A stretch of DNA of 64,000 nt from Micromonospora radicis (GCF_003583405.1 NZ_QXEC01000001.1:248001-312000), one strand, 5' to 3'; counted from the stretch's first letter, positions 13,205 to 24,175 are shown. Notes: generated by a model not told the origin, from the letters alone. Numbers and translations are program-made.

Positions 13205-13783
13205 TCAGGCCCGGTTCGCGGACGGCCGGGCCAGGGGCGGCAGGCCGCAGGTCGCGGCGAAGCCCTGCGCCTCGATGCCGAGGGCGACGTTCATCCGGGC
13301 GGCGAGGTTGGCGGCGCCGATGAACGCGGTGAGTTCGATCAGCCCCGGCGCACCGAGCAGCTTGAGCAGCCGACCGGAGAGTTCGTCGCTGACCGTCGGC
13401 GGCGTCTGGGACATCGCTTCGGCGTACGTCAGCACGTCGCGCTCCACCGGAGTGAAGGCGTCCGACTCGCGCCAGCGGGGTACCTCGCGGGCCTTGGTCA
13501 GGTCGAGTCCCTCGTTGCGGGCCTGGAAGTAGCCCATGTCGAGGCAGAACGAGCAGCCGATCAGGGACGCCACCGCCATGTGCGCGTAGGACTTCAGGTC
13601 CCGGTCGCACTCGTCCCACCGGTTGGCCTTGCGGCCGAGGCTCATGGTGGCGTTGAGTACGGCCCGGTGGTGCCACAGCACGCCGAGCGGCTCGGGCACC
13701 GTGCCGACCATCCTCCTGGCGATCGTCTTCATCAGGGCGCCCTGGACACCGGTGATCTCGGTCGGGGGGATCCTGCTGGTCAT
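13205..13783 (-). CDS. Carboxymuconolactone decarboxylase / AhpD-like protein
   Basis: A 192-aa helical protein with the AhpD/CMD redox motif GCSFCLDMGYF (CxxC near residues 77-80) and downstream RDVLTYAEAMSQTPP, typical of the family. Such proteins are peroxidase-like or decarboxylase-like, and many are targets of SnoaL-bearing ECF sigma factors (the COE gene class: CMD, oxidoreductase, epimerase). ATG 13783 follows a strong AAGGAGGAG. An exact TGTCACA-N16-CGTC promoter lies just upstream. Together with the nearby ECF sigma gene this is a coherent regulatory unit, though the physiological substrate is unknown. Confidence 0.88.
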   Translation of the reverse strand: MTSRIPPTEITGVQGALMKTIARRMVGTVPEPLGVLWHHRAVLNATMSLGRKANRWDECDRDLKSYAHMAVASLIGCSFCLDMGYFQARNEGLDLTKAREVPRWRESDAFTPVERDVLTYAEAMSQTPPTVSDELSGRLLKLLGAPGLIELTAFIGAANLAARMNVALGIEAQGFAATCGLPPLARPSANRA

Positions 13784-13818
13784 CTCTCCTCCTTGCGGCT
13801 TGCCGGTCTCGGGCATCA

Positions 13819-13845
13819 GACGCCGGTCGGAGCCGATCTGTGACA
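13819..13845 (-). promoter_or_regulatory. ECF41-type promoter of the CMD gene
   Basis: On the minus strand, TGTCACA (13839-13845), 16 nt, then CGTC (13819-13822): an exact match to the TGTCACA-N16-CGTC consensus reported for ECF41 sigma factors. It is 36 nt upstream of the CMD start, leaving a short leader containing the AAGGAGG. Confidence 0.75.
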
Positions 13846-13846
13846 G

Positions 13847-13874
13847 CCGCCCCCGGCCGGTCGGCCGGGGGCGG
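13847..13874 (-). terminator. Terminator hairpin of the polytopic membrane protein gene
   Basis: A perfect 12-bp stem, CCGCCCCCGGCC (13847-13858) with GGCCGGGGGCGG (13863-13874), and a 4-nt loop. It starts 23 nt past the membrane protein stop and abuts the CMD promoter, insulating it. Confidence 0.75.
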
Positions 13875-13896
13875 TCAGGTGTCGGGTCGGGCGGGG

Positions 13897-16603
<2,707 letters not shown>

Positions 16604-16627
16604 CCGACCGGCTCCGGCCCGGCCGCC

Positions 16628-16669
16628 CGCCCGCCGTCGACGGCGATCGAACACCGTCGACGGCGGGCG
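16628..16669 (+). terminator. argG terminator
   Basis: A perfect 16-bp stem (16628-16643 with 16654-16669) and a 10-nt loop, 24 nt after the argG stop. Confidence 0.85.
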
Positions 16670-16760
16670 GTGCCGTCCGGGGCGTCCGGGCGCGGCCGGT
16701 ACGCTTGCCGCCTCCGGCGTCCTGGACGCCTGACGCCCCGGTGTCCCGATGGAGGTGGCC

Positions 16761-17084
16761 GTGCCCGCAGCTGTCCGATCCTGGCTGGCGGTCGCCGTGG
16801 CCAGCGCCGTCGCGGTCCTCGCCTGGGCCGGCTTCTGGTATCTGGCCCTGCCGCGCGCCGACGTGTGCCCGGCGATCCACCCGGCACCGGCCGGATGTCG
16901 GGTCGACGAACGGATCTCCACCGCGTGGCTCTGGACGATCATCGTGGCGGCGCTCTACGTGGCCACCGTCGTCGCCCGGGTCCGTCCGAGCGGGCAGCGC
17001 CGCCAGGCGGTCGCGCTGGGCACGGTGGCGCTCGGCGTCGCCGCCCTGTACGGCCTGTGGACGGTGTGGCGCGCGGGCGGCTGA
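16761..17084 (+). CDS. Small membrane protein, three helices
   Basis: A 107-aa hydrophobic protein with predicted helices at about residues 8-30, 50-70 and 78-98 and two Cys residues in the first extracytoplasmic loop (CPAIHPAPAGCRVDE), which could form a disulphide. GTG 16761 is preferred because GGAGG (16751-16755) sits 5 nt before it; an ATG at 16749 overlaps that ribosome site. Codon use is normal. No family recognised. It stands alone between argG and the VTC operon. Confidence 0.7.
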   Translation: MPAAVRSWLAVAVASAVAVLAWAGFWYLALPRADVCPAIHPAPAGCRVDERISTAWLWTIIVAALYVATVVARVRPSGQRRQAVALGTVALGVAALYGLWTVWRAGG

Positions 17085-17191
17085 ACCACCACGCGGGTTC
17101 ACCGTCGGTTCACCCGGAATCCAAAGCTGGTTCATAGTCTCGGCTGTTTGCATTCGCTGGTCCCTGTCACCGCACAGATCGGCCAGCCCAC

Positions 17192-18121
17192 ATGCGCTCA
17201 TGGCTGCGGCGGGTTCCGTCCCGCGCCCCAGACCCCCAGCCGTCCACCGCAGCGCCACCGTCGCCGCCCGACGACGGGCGGCCGGGCGGTACCGACCGGA
17301 GTGGGGCCGCGTCACACGCCCCCAGCGGGCTGCACGCCTTCAACCGGTACGAGATCAAGTATCTGGTACCGGTCGGCGACCTGCCGGCGCTGCGCGAGCG
17401 GTTCGCCGCCCGGATGGACCGCGACCGCCACGGTGGCGACACCGGATACGGCGTGTGGAGCGTCTACTACGACACCGCCGGGCTGCGCTTCTACTGGGAG
17501 AAGATCGAAGGGCTGAGGTTCCGCCGCAAGCTGCGGGTGCGGCACTACGGCGACCGCGCCACCGTCACCGACGACAGCATCGTGCACGTCGAGATCAAGC
17601 AACGGGTGAACCGGGTCACCCAGAAGCGCCGGGTGGCCCTGCCGTACCACCTGGCCCGCGCGCTGTGCGACCGGCGGGAACTGGTCGCACACGCCCCCGA
17701 GCAGCGGGCCTTCCTCGACGAGGTCCTGGAACTGCTCTGCGGTCTGGATCTGCGGCCGGTGGCGATGACCGGCTACCAGCGGGAGGCGTTCGTCGGCCGG
17801 GACTCCGACACCGGCCTGCGGGTCACCCTCGACCACCGGGTACGCGGCCGGGACCGCGACTTCCACCTCGGCGCGGACGCCGAGAACCGACTCATCGTGC
17901 CGGCGAGCTTCTCCGTGCTGGAGATCAAGGCGAACGAGCGGGTGCCGTACTGGCTCACCGACCTGGCCGCCCGGACGAACCTGTCGATCGTCCGGATGTC
18001 GAAGTACTGCCAGAGCGTCGAGGCCTTCGGTCGCGTTCCCCGTTCGCTGCACCACGCCGCCGCCGACGACTTCCTGCCGTCCCACCCGCAATCCGCCGAC
18101 TACGCCAAGAGTGAGGTCTGA
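17192..18121 (+). CDS. VTC-domain (polyphosphate polymerase-like) protein
   Basis: A 309-aa protein. After about 50 disordered residues, the VTC fold begins at FNRYEIKYLVP. The tunnel-lining basic and acidic motifs RFRRKLRVRHYG, VHVEIKQRVNRVTQKRR, YQREAFVG and VLEIKANERVPYW are present, as in yeast Vtc4-type polyphosphate polymerases and CYTH-like triphosphate-binding proteins. It likely binds or polymerises phosphate chains at the membrane. It is first in a tight operon: DUF4956 starts 3 nt after its stop, and CotH follows with overlap. Polymerase activity is inferred; the VTC fold is clear. Confidence 0.88.
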   Translation: MRSWLRRVPSRAPDPQPSTAAPPSPPDDGRPGGTDRSGAASHAPSGLHAFNRYEIKYLVPVGDLPALRERFAARMDRDRHGGDTGYGVWSVYYDTAGLRFYWEKIEGLRFRRKLRVRHYGDRATVTDDSIVHVEIKQRVNRVTQKRRVALPYHLARALCDRRELVAHAPEQRAFLDEVLELLCGLDLRPVAMTGYQREAFVGRDSDTGLRVTLDHRVRGRDRDFHLGADAENRLIVPASFSVLEIKANERVPYWLTDLAARTNLSIVRMSKYCQSVEAFGRVPRSLHHAAADDFLPSHPQSADYAKSEV

Positions 18122-18124
18122 CCC

Positions 18125-18802
18125 ATGCCGTTCGAGTTCCAGGATCTGTCCGGCACCTTCAGCGTCGGCGACATCGCCCTGGCCATGTCGCTGGCCTTCC
18201 TGCTCAGCGCGATGATCGGCTGGGTCTACCGGTTCACCCACCGCAACGTGTCGTACAGCCAGTCGTACGTGCAGACGCTTGTCATCCTCGGCATGCTCAT
18301 CTCGCTGATCATGCTTGTGGTGGGCTCCAACATCGCCCGCGCCTTCGCCCTGGTCGGTGCCCTGTCGGTGGTGCGGTTCCGCAACGCCATCAAGGAGACC
18401 CGCGACGTCGGGTTCATCTTCCTGGTGATGGGCGTGGGCATGGCCTGCGGCACCCGGTTCTACCTGCTGGCCGTGGTCGCGGCCGTCGCGATCAGCCTCA
18501 TCATCGTGCTGATGTACCGCTTCAACTGGTTCGCCTCCAACGTGCAGCGTCAGGTCGTCAAGGTGCAGGTGCCGCCGACCGGCAACCACACCGAGCACAT
18601 CCAGGACGTGCTGATCCGCTTCACCAGCGAGTTCGAACTGGTCAGCATGGAGACGATCCGGGGCGGCGCGCTCACCGAGATGATGTACACGGTGCGGTTG
18701 AGCAAGGGTGCCGAGCCCAGCGACCTGATCAACGCGTTGGCCGAGCGGACCGGCGGCCAGCGGGTGACCGTACTGACCGGCTACGACCAGACGGACCTGT
18801 GA
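18125..18802 (+). CDS. DUF4956 membrane protein
   Basis: A 225-aa protein with about four membrane helices in the first 130 residues, including the family-typical RAFALVGALSVVRFRNAIKET loop, and a cytosolic ferredoxin-like C-terminal domain (about 140-225). DUF4956 proteins are repeatedly found beside VTC-domain and CotH proteins, so it may be the membrane channel or anchor of a polyphosphate or phospho-transfer complex; that is inference. It is translationally linked to its neighbours: 3 nt after the VTC gene, with TGATG overlap into CotH. Confidence 0.88.
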   Translation: MPFEFQDLSGTFSVGDIALAMSLAFLLSAMIGWVYRFTHRNVSYSQSYVQTLVILGMLISLIMLVVGSNIARAFALVGALSVVRFRNAIKETRDVGFIFLVMGVGMACGTRFYLLAVVAAVAISLIIVLMYRFNWFASNVQRQVVKVQVPPTGNHTEHIQDVLIRFTSEFELVSMETIRGGALTEMMYTVRLSKGAEPSDLINALAERTGGQRVTVLTGYDQTDL

Positions 18803-20547
18803 TGCGCGGGAAGCGCCGGATCCCGCTCCGGATCCGGCACTACTGGAAGTTCCTGGCCAGCTGCCTCACACTCCTGCTCGTACTCACCGTCACACTCAGC
18901 ACGGTACGGATCCGCCCGTACGTGACCAGCGCGAGTGACACCGGGGGTGACGTGGTCACCCAGAACATCGCCGGCACGGTCGACCTGTTCGACGAGACGG
19001 TGGCGCACCGCATCGAGTTGGTCTTCCGGGACGCCGACTACGAGCGCATGCTGGACGCCTTCTACGACGAGGGCGAGAAGGAGTACATCGAGGCCGACCT
19101 GGTCATCGACGGCACCACCGTGCCGAGTGTCGGCATCCGGCTCAAGGGCAACTCCACGCTGCGCAGCCTGAGCCGTGACGGACAGACCCCGCAACGCGGT
19201 GTCGGCGAGGACGGAGCCGACGGCCAGGACCGGCGAGCCGGTCAGGAGACGGCGGCCGGCCAGGACGGCCCCGGTGCGCAGGGCAGGACCGGTGGTCAGG
19301 ACGGCCCCGGTGGTCAGGACGGCCCGGGTGGTCAGGGTAGGACCGGTGGGTTCGGCCAGACGACGTTGCGGGCCGAGGAGCCGGAGACCCTGCCGTGGCT
19401 GATCCGCTTCGACGAGTACGTCGACGGCCGCCGGTACCAGGGGCACCGGGACATCGCGGTGCGGGTGGCCGGGATGGGCGGCGGCTCCACCGTGCTCAAC
19501 GAAGCGGTGACCCTCGACCTGCTCGCCGCCGCCGGTGAGGTGACCCAGGAGTACGCCTACACCAGCTTCACGGTCAACGACCGGCCCACCACGGCCCGCC
19601 TGGTCGTCGAGCATCCCGACGGGAACTTCGCCGAGGACTTCGACGGTTCGGGGGTGCTCTACAAGTCGCTGGCGACCAGCCGGTTCACCGACCAGGGTGA
19701 CGACCAGACCGAGTACGCCGACGACTTCAAACAGATCACCATGAAGGGCAGCCAGGACCTGCAACCGGTGATCGACCTGATCAGGTGGGTCGAGAACGCC
19801 AGCGACGTCGAGTTCGACGAGCAGTTGGCCGACCACGTCGACGTGGCGTCCTTCGCCCGGTACGCGGCGTGGCAGAACCTGCTGCTCAACTTCGACGACA
19901 TGTCCGGTCCGGGCCGCAACTACTACCTCTGGTACGACCTGGGCACGAAACGGTTCACCGTCATCGGCTGGGACTACAACCTCGCGTTCAGCGGCAGCGC
20001 CACCCAGGGACCGCACGAGCAGGGCCGGCTCGGCGGCGCAGCCGTACCGGGCGTCGGCCTCCGCGACGACGCCGGTCCGGCCACCGCGGCTCCGGACTCC
20101 GCCACCGCGGAGGTTACTCCGGACTCCGCCACCGCGGAGGGTGCCGCTCCGGACCCCGTCGGAGCGGACGGCGGACGCCAGGCGGAGTCTCCTACCGGCC
20201 GCACCCGCCCGGACAACGGCGCCGTCCGCGGCGGGGACGCCGGGCCGGGCGGCAACGGCGGTCCCGGCGGCAACGGTGGCCCCGGCGGCAGCGGCCACCA
20301 GCTCAAGGAGCGCTTCCTGGCCAGTGCGAAGTTCAAGCAGGTGTACGAGGACGCCTACCGTGCCCTCTACCAACAGGTCTTCGCCGACGGTACGGCGCTG
20401 GCCGCGGTGGACGCGATAACCGAGGTGTTGGCCACGGTGGACGGGTACGACGCCGCGGCCGCCGGCAGCGACGCCGAGCGGCTGCGGACGCTGATCCAGC
20501 AGCGCACCGAGAGCCTCGCCGGCAACGAGGTCATCACGCAGAGCTGA
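18802..20547 (+). CDS. CotH-family kinase-like exported protein with Gly-rich insertions
   Basis: A 581-aa protein with an N-terminal membrane anchor or signal (about residues 12-32), so the kinase-like domain is outside the membrane. CotH signatures are visible: VGIRLKGNSTLRS, YKSLATSRFTDQ and FTVIGWDYNLAFSG (catalytic-site Asp). Two low-complexity insertions interrupt it: a GQDGPGG/GRTGG repeat at about 125-190, and an Ala/Pro then GGNGGPGG stretch at about 403-503. Both come from short tandem DNA repeats. CotH proteins phosphorylate other proteins in spores of Bacillus. The ATG overlaps the DUF4956 stop. The substrate here is unknown. Confidence 0.88.
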   Translation: MRGKRRIPLRIRHYWKFLASCLTLLLVLTVTLSTVRIRPYVTSASDTGGDVVTQNIAGTVDLFDETVAHRIELVFRDADYERMLDAFYDEGEKEYIEADLVIDGTTVPSVGIRLKGNSTLRSLSRDGQTPQRGVGEDGADGQDRRAGQETAAGQDGPGAQGRTGGQDGPGGQDGPGGQGRTGGFGQTTLRAEEPETLPWLIRFDEYVDGRRYQGHRDIAVRVAGMGGGSTVLNEAVTLDLLAAAGEVTQEYAYTSFTVNDRPTTARLVVEHPDGNFAEDFDGSGVLYKSLATSRFTDQGDDQTEYADDFKQITMKGSQDLQPVIDLIRWVENASDVEFDEQLADHVDVASFARYAAWQNLLLNFDDMSGPGRNYYLWYDLGTKRFTVIGWDYNLAFSGSATQGPHEQGRLGGAAVPGVGLRDDAGPATAAPDSATAEVTPDSATAEGAAPDPVGADGGRQAESPTGRTRPDNGAVRGGDAGPGGNGGPGGNGGPGGSGHQLKERFLASAKFKQVYEDAYRALYQQVFADGTALAAVDAITEVLATVDGYDAAAAGSDAERLRTLIQQRTESLAGNEVITQS

Positions 20548-20564
20548 GTCGGTCGAACCGCGCC

Positions 20565-20585
20565 CGTGGGTGTCCGGCACCCGCG
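20565..20585 (+). terminator. Hairpin after the VTC operon
   Basis: CGTGGGTG (20565-20572) pairs with CACCCGCG (20578-20585), one wobble, 5-nt loop, 18 nt past the CotH stop and between convergent genes. Confidence 0.5.
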
Positions 20586-20647
20586 GACGCGGTCGGCTCT
20601 CGCGCCGCCGCCGACGGTCCAGCAGGCGTCCGGTGGCCCCGGTGGAC

Positions 20648-21223
20648 TCAACCGGCGTCCGGTGGCCCGGCCGACAGCAGCGCGTCGAGGGCGTTCAGGG
20701 TCCAGGTCCAGGACTGCTCGCTGTCCGGGGTGCTGTGGCTGAACGCGCCACCCAGTTCCAGGCTGGCGAAGCCGTGGAACACGCCGCCGAGCAGCCGTAC
20801 CGCATGGGTCTGCGCCGGCTCGTCCAGTTGGTAGCCGCGCAGGACCGCGCGGGCCAACTGGGCGTGGCGTGGGCCGGCGCTCGCCGCCGCCGTCTGCGGG
20901 TCGAGCCGCAGGTGGGTCGCGGCGTACCGGCCGGGGTGTTCGCGGGCGTAGTCGCGGTAGACGTTGCCCAACGCGAACAGCGCGTCCTTACCGGCCCGCC
21001 CGGCCAACGCCTCGGCCGCCCGGTCGGCCAACTCGTCCAGTGCGAACAGCGCGATGCGGACCTTCAGCTCGTGGGTGCTGCGGATGTGCGAGTAGAGGCT
21101 CGCCACCTTGACGCCGAACCGCTGGGCCAGTGCGGAGGCGGTGACCTGCTCGAAGCCGACCTCGTCGGCCAGCTCCGCGCCGCCGAGCGCGAGCCGGTGC
21201 GGGTTGAGTCCCAGCCGTGGCAT
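20648..21223 (-). CDS. TetR-family regulator (WHG-domain type)
   Basis: A 191-aa repressor-like protein. The N-terminal helix-turn-helix reads FEQVTASALAQRFGVKVASLYSHIRSTHELKVRIA; the C-terminal ligand-binding region contains LLGGVFHGFASLELGGAF, typical of the TetR_C_33/WHG subclass. ATG 21223 follows GGGAGGG. It is divergent from the FBP gene, with only 76 nt between starts containing a perfect 15-bp palindrome, so it probably represses both itself and the FBP gene. Ligand unknown. Confidence 0.9.
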   Translation of the reverse strand: MPRLGLNPHRLALGGAELADEVGFEQVTASALAQRFGVKVASLYSHIRSTHELKVRIALFALDELADRAAEALAGRAGKDALFALGNVYRDYAREHPGRYAATHLRLDPQTAAASAGPRHAQLARAVLRGYQLDEPAQTHAVRLLGGVFHGFASLELGGAFSHSTPDSEQSWTWTLNALDALLSAGPPDAG

Positions 21224-21267
21224 GTCCCTCCCCGGGCGTGTGTGGCAGAACACCTGTATCGGCTTTG

Positions 21268-21282
21268 CCTAAACAGTTTAGG
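21268..21282. promoter_or_regulatory. TetR operator palindrome
   Basis: CCTAAAC-A-GTTTAGG, perfect 7-bp arms, in the AT-rich core of the short divergent region between the TetR and FBP genes. Its size and position fit a TetR operator serving both promoters. Confidence 0.7.
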
Positions 21283-21299
21283 AAAAAAACCATAGACTT

Positions 21300-21791
21300 A
21301 TGGAACCGCTGACCGAGCCGGAGATCCGAGCCGCCTTCGTCAACTGCAGCAAGGGCGAGGCGAAGCGCCTCTCCGTGCCACGTGACCTGGCCACCCGCCC
21401 CTGGGCCGACCTGGACTACCTGGGTTGGCGCGACCCGCAGACGCCGGATCGCGCCTACCTCGTCACCGTCCCCGCGGACCGCCCGGTAGCGCTGGTCCTG
21501 CGCCGCCCGAGCGCCGGCCCGGGACCGGCCCGGCGCAACCTGTGCTCGATCTGCCTGACCTCACCGGAGGTGGGAGTGAGCCTGCTGGTCGCCCCTCGGG
21601 CCGGTCGGGCCGGTCGGGACGGTAGCTCCGTCGGCACCTACCTGTGCAGCGACCTGTCCTGCTCGCTCTACCTGCGGGGCAAGAAGGACGCCGGGGCCGG
21701 CGCGCGGCTGCACGAGACGATCAGCCTGGACGAGAAGATCGCCCGTACCGTCACGAACCTCGCCGGCTTCCTGGCCCGGGTGACAGCCTGA
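21300..21791 (+). CDS. FBP-domain (FusB-like, EF-G-binding) protein
   Basis: A 163-aa protein with the FBP C-terminal treble-clef zinc finger: C82 and C85 in LCSIC, C116 and C121 in LCSDLSC, followed by a basic LYLRGKK. FusB-type proteins bind elongation factor G through this finger and free it from stalled ribosomes, giving fusidic acid resistance; chromosomal actinobacterial relatives are mostly uncharacterised. The ATG has no clear ribosome site and an AT-rich upstream region, so a leaderless or near-leaderless mRNA is possible. Control by the divergent TetR protein is likely. Confidence 0.85.
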   Translation: MEPLTEPEIRAAFVNCSKGEAKRLSVPRDLATRPWADLDYLGWRDPQTPDRAYLVTVPADRPVALVLRRPSAGPGPARRNLCSICLTSPEVGVSLLVAPRAGRAGRDGSSVGTYLCSDLSCSLYLRGKKDAGAGARLHETISLDEKIARTVTNLAGFLARVTA

Positions 21792-21794
21792 GCG

Positions 21795-21822
21795 CCACCC
21801 GCCACCCGCCACCCGCCACCCG
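21795..21822. repeat. Four tandem copies of CCACCCG
   Basis: A perfect 7-bp tandem repeat, four copies, just after the FBP stop. Likely slippage-prone spacer sequence with no visible function. Confidence 0.8.
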
Positions 21823-21881
21823 CCGAGGGCGCCGGCTGCCCTGTGCCGCCAGGCTCGCGTACCGTTGCGCGTCGAACCGGT

Positions 21882-22095
21882 TCAGGGTGTGGCGGGGCCG
21901 GTCAGGTCGAAGTCGGCGGTGAGCGGTGCGCCGCCCACCCGCAGGGACTGTGAGGTACAGCGGCCAGTGGTGGGGCACGTCGGTGGCGAGCAGCGTCCCG
22001 CCGTCCGGGCCGGTGCAGCCGCCGTGCCGGCCCACCTGCTCCTCGCCGAGGCCGACGACGGTGAACCCGACGGCATGACGGAGGGAGCGGGGCAT
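21882..22095 (-). pseudogene. Small unknown gene broken by a frameshift
   Basis: ATG 22095, after GAGAGG, opens a GC3-rich frame reading MPRSLRHAVGFTVVGLGEEQVG and on to VPHHWPLYL. Near 21950 the coding signal moves to another frame, SLRVGGAPLTADFDLTGPATP, ending at a TGA (21882-21884). Each half has strong third-position G/C bias only in its own frame. Joined, they would make about 71 residues. One indel explains it: a pseudogene, a sequencing error, or programmed shifting (no slippery site seen). Family not recognised. Confidence 0.55.
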
Positions 22096-22191
22096 CGGCG
22101 GATCCTCTCGACCCGGCGGACGGAACGCACCCACCGTAATCGCCGTGTCGATCCGATCACTCTCTGCGCCGGGAGTTGGTCAGGCGTGCAG

Positions 22192-23670
22192 TCAGGGGAT
22201 CGGCCACTCGTGGACCGGGCGGTTGCTGTGCATCAACTCCACGTAGTGCCGGACCACCTCGCGCAGTGCCGCCGGCCGGTCGAGCTGGTCGGCGGACTCC
22301 AGCCGGTGCAGCGTCGCCACCTGCCAGCTCGCCCCGTTGCGGCCGGAGAGGCAGCGTTGCTCGACGACGCCGAGCAGCCGGTCCCGCTCGCCCGGCTCGA
22401 CGCCCCACCGGTCCAGGCCCTGCGCGGCCAGCGGCAGCAGCCGGCGCAGCACCAGTTCGGTGACCGGCAGGTAGCCCAGGCCGGGCCAGAAGACGTGCGC
22501 GTCGATGCCGTGCCGGGCGCAGGTGTTGAAGTTCTCCTCGGCGGCACTGAACGACATCTGCGACCACAGTGGCCGGTCGGCCTCGGCCAGCGCCCGGACC
22601 AGCCCGAAGTAGAACGCCCCGTTGGCGACGGTGTCCAGCACGGTCGGCCCGGCCGGCAGGACCCGGTTCTCCACCCGCAGGTGCGGGCGGCCCCGGAGCA
22701 CGTCGTAGACGGGCCGGTTCCAGCGGTAGATCGTGCCGTTGTGCAACCGCAGCTCGCTCAGGGTCGGTACGCCACCGGCGGCCAGCGTCTCGGAGGGATC
22801 CTCGGGGTCGCAGACCGGCAGCAGCGCCGGGAAGTAGCGCACGTTCTCCTCGAACAGGTCGAACACCGAGGTGATCCAACGTTCCCCGAACCACACCCGA
22901 GGTCGTACGCCCTGCGTCTTGATCTCCTCGGGGCGGGTGTCGGTGGCCTGCTGGAACAGCGGGATGCGGGTCTCGCGCCACAGTTCCCGGCCGAAGAACA
23001 GCGGCGAGTTCGCGCCCAGCGCCATCTGGATGCCGGCGATGGCCTGGGCCGCGTTCCAGTAGTCGGCGAACTGGCTCGGGCCCACCTGGAGATGGAACTG
23101 GGTGCTGGTGCAGGCCGCCTCCGGGGTGATGGTGTCGGCGGTGACCGCCAGCCGCTCCACCCCGTTGACGGAGATCCGCAGATCCTCGCCCCGGGCCGCG
23201 AAGATCTGTTCGTTGAGCAGCGCGTACCGGGGATTGGCCGACAGGGTGGCCGCGGTCAGGTGCTCGGGCCGCACGGTGGGCAGGATGCCGATCATCACCA
23301 GGTGCGCGCCGACCGTGCGGGCCCGTTGCTCGGCGGCGTTCAGGCTGGCTCGTACGCTCTGTTCGAACTCGGCCAGGCCGGTGCCGGCCAGTCGCCTCGG
23401 CGCCACGTTGATCTCGACGTTGAACTGGCCGAGCTCGGTCTGGAAGCTCGGGTCGGCCACCGCCCGCAACACGTCGGTGTTGCGCATCGTCGGCATCGAG
23501 TCGTCGTCGACCAGGTTCAGCTCGATCTCCAGGCCGGTCATCGGCCGGTCGACATCGAACCGGGACTCGCGCAGCATCTCGGCGAAGACGTCGAGACAAC
23601 GGCGTACCTTGTCCCGGTAGCGAGCCCGGTCCTGCCGGCTGAAGGTCTGCACAGCGACTTCCTCGCCCAT
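22192..23670 (-). CDS. Glutamate-cysteine ligase family protein (GCS2 type)
   Basis: A 492-aa protein of the carboxylate-amine ligase/GCS2 superfamily. It has the N-terminal GLEIELNLVD metal and glutamate-binding motif (about residues 48-57), GQFNVEINVAPRRL, the central STQFHLQV strand and HLRVENRVLPAGPT in the C-terminal half. Members activate the gamma-carboxyl of glutamate with ATP and couple it to cysteine or another amine. Actinobacteria make mycothiol rather than glutathione, so the product is uncertain (ergothioneine-type gamma-glutamylcysteine or another amide). ATG 23670 is listed; GTG 23652, five bases after GAGGAAG, has the better ribosome site. Confidence 0.82.
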   Translation of the reverse strand: MGEEVAVQTFSRQDRARYRDKVRRCLDVFAEMLRESRFDVDRPMTGLEIELNLVDDDSMPTMRNTDVLRAVADPSFQTELGQFNVEINVAPRRLAGTGLAEFEQSVRASLNAAEQRARTVGAHLVMIGILPTVRPEHLTAATLSANPRYALLNEQIFAARGEDLRISVNGVERLAVTADTITPEAACTSTQFHLQVGPSQFADYWNAAQAIAGIQMALGANSPLFFGRELWRETRIPLFQQATDTRPEEIKTQGVRPRVWFGERWITSVFDLFEENVRYFPALLPVCDPEDPSETLAAGGVPTLSELRLHNGTIYRWNRPVYDVLRGRPHLRVENRVLPAGPTVLDTVANGAFYFGLVRALAEADRPLWSQMSFSAAEENFNTCARHGIDAHVFWPGLGYLPVTELVLRRLLPLAAQGLDRWGVEPGERDRLLGVVEQRCLSGRNGASWQVATLHRLESADQLDRPAALREVVRHYVELMHSNRPVHEWPIP

Positions 23671-23818
23671 GGTCACCACCCTGTCACCGCTGGTACCCCC
23701 AACGTCGCATGTCCATGCCACCGGGCGGAAGTCCGTCCCGTTGTCCACCGTCCGGCGTGCGGTGACCGCCGTCGCGTCGCCGGCCCGGCGGGCGGGGCCC
23801 GGGGCGTACGCCGCTAAC

Positions 23819-24175
23819 ATGACCTTCGTGCGCGCGAAGGTGACCCGGTTGTTCGTGGCGGCGGCGATCGCGGAGGCGATCTCCTGGGCCGGCCTGCTGG
23901 CCGGAATGGCGGCCAAGTACGGCCCGCCCGGCAACGAGCTGGGGGTGCAGATCTTCGGCCCGATCCACGGCGCGCTCTTCGTGGTCTACGGCGCGCTGGT
24001 GCTGGCCGTGGCCCGGCTGCACCGGTGGAGCCTGCTGGCCACCGGTGTGGCCCTGGCCTGCGCGGTACCGCCGTTCGCCACTCTGGTCTTCGAGCGTTGG
24101 GCCCGCCGCCGCGGCATGCTCGACGTCACCGAACCGGTCCGCGAGCCCGCCCCGGTCGGCTGGCCGGCCCGGTAG
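23819..24175 (+). CDS. DUF3817 membrane protein
   Basis: A 118-aa protein with three predicted helices and the family signature AEAISWAGLLAGMAAKYG...GPIHGALFVVYGALV. DUF3817 proteins are small actinobacterial membrane proteins of unknown function. Two terminal polar residues clusters follow the last helix. It is divergent from the glutamate-cysteine ligase gene (148 nt between starts) and convergent with the next gene. Confidence 0.85.
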   Translation: MTFVRAKVTRLFVAAAIAEAISWAGLLAGMAAKYGPPGNELGVQIFGPIHGALFVVYGALVLAVARLHRWSLLATGVALACAVPPFATLVFERWARRRGMLDVTEPVREPAPVGWPAR

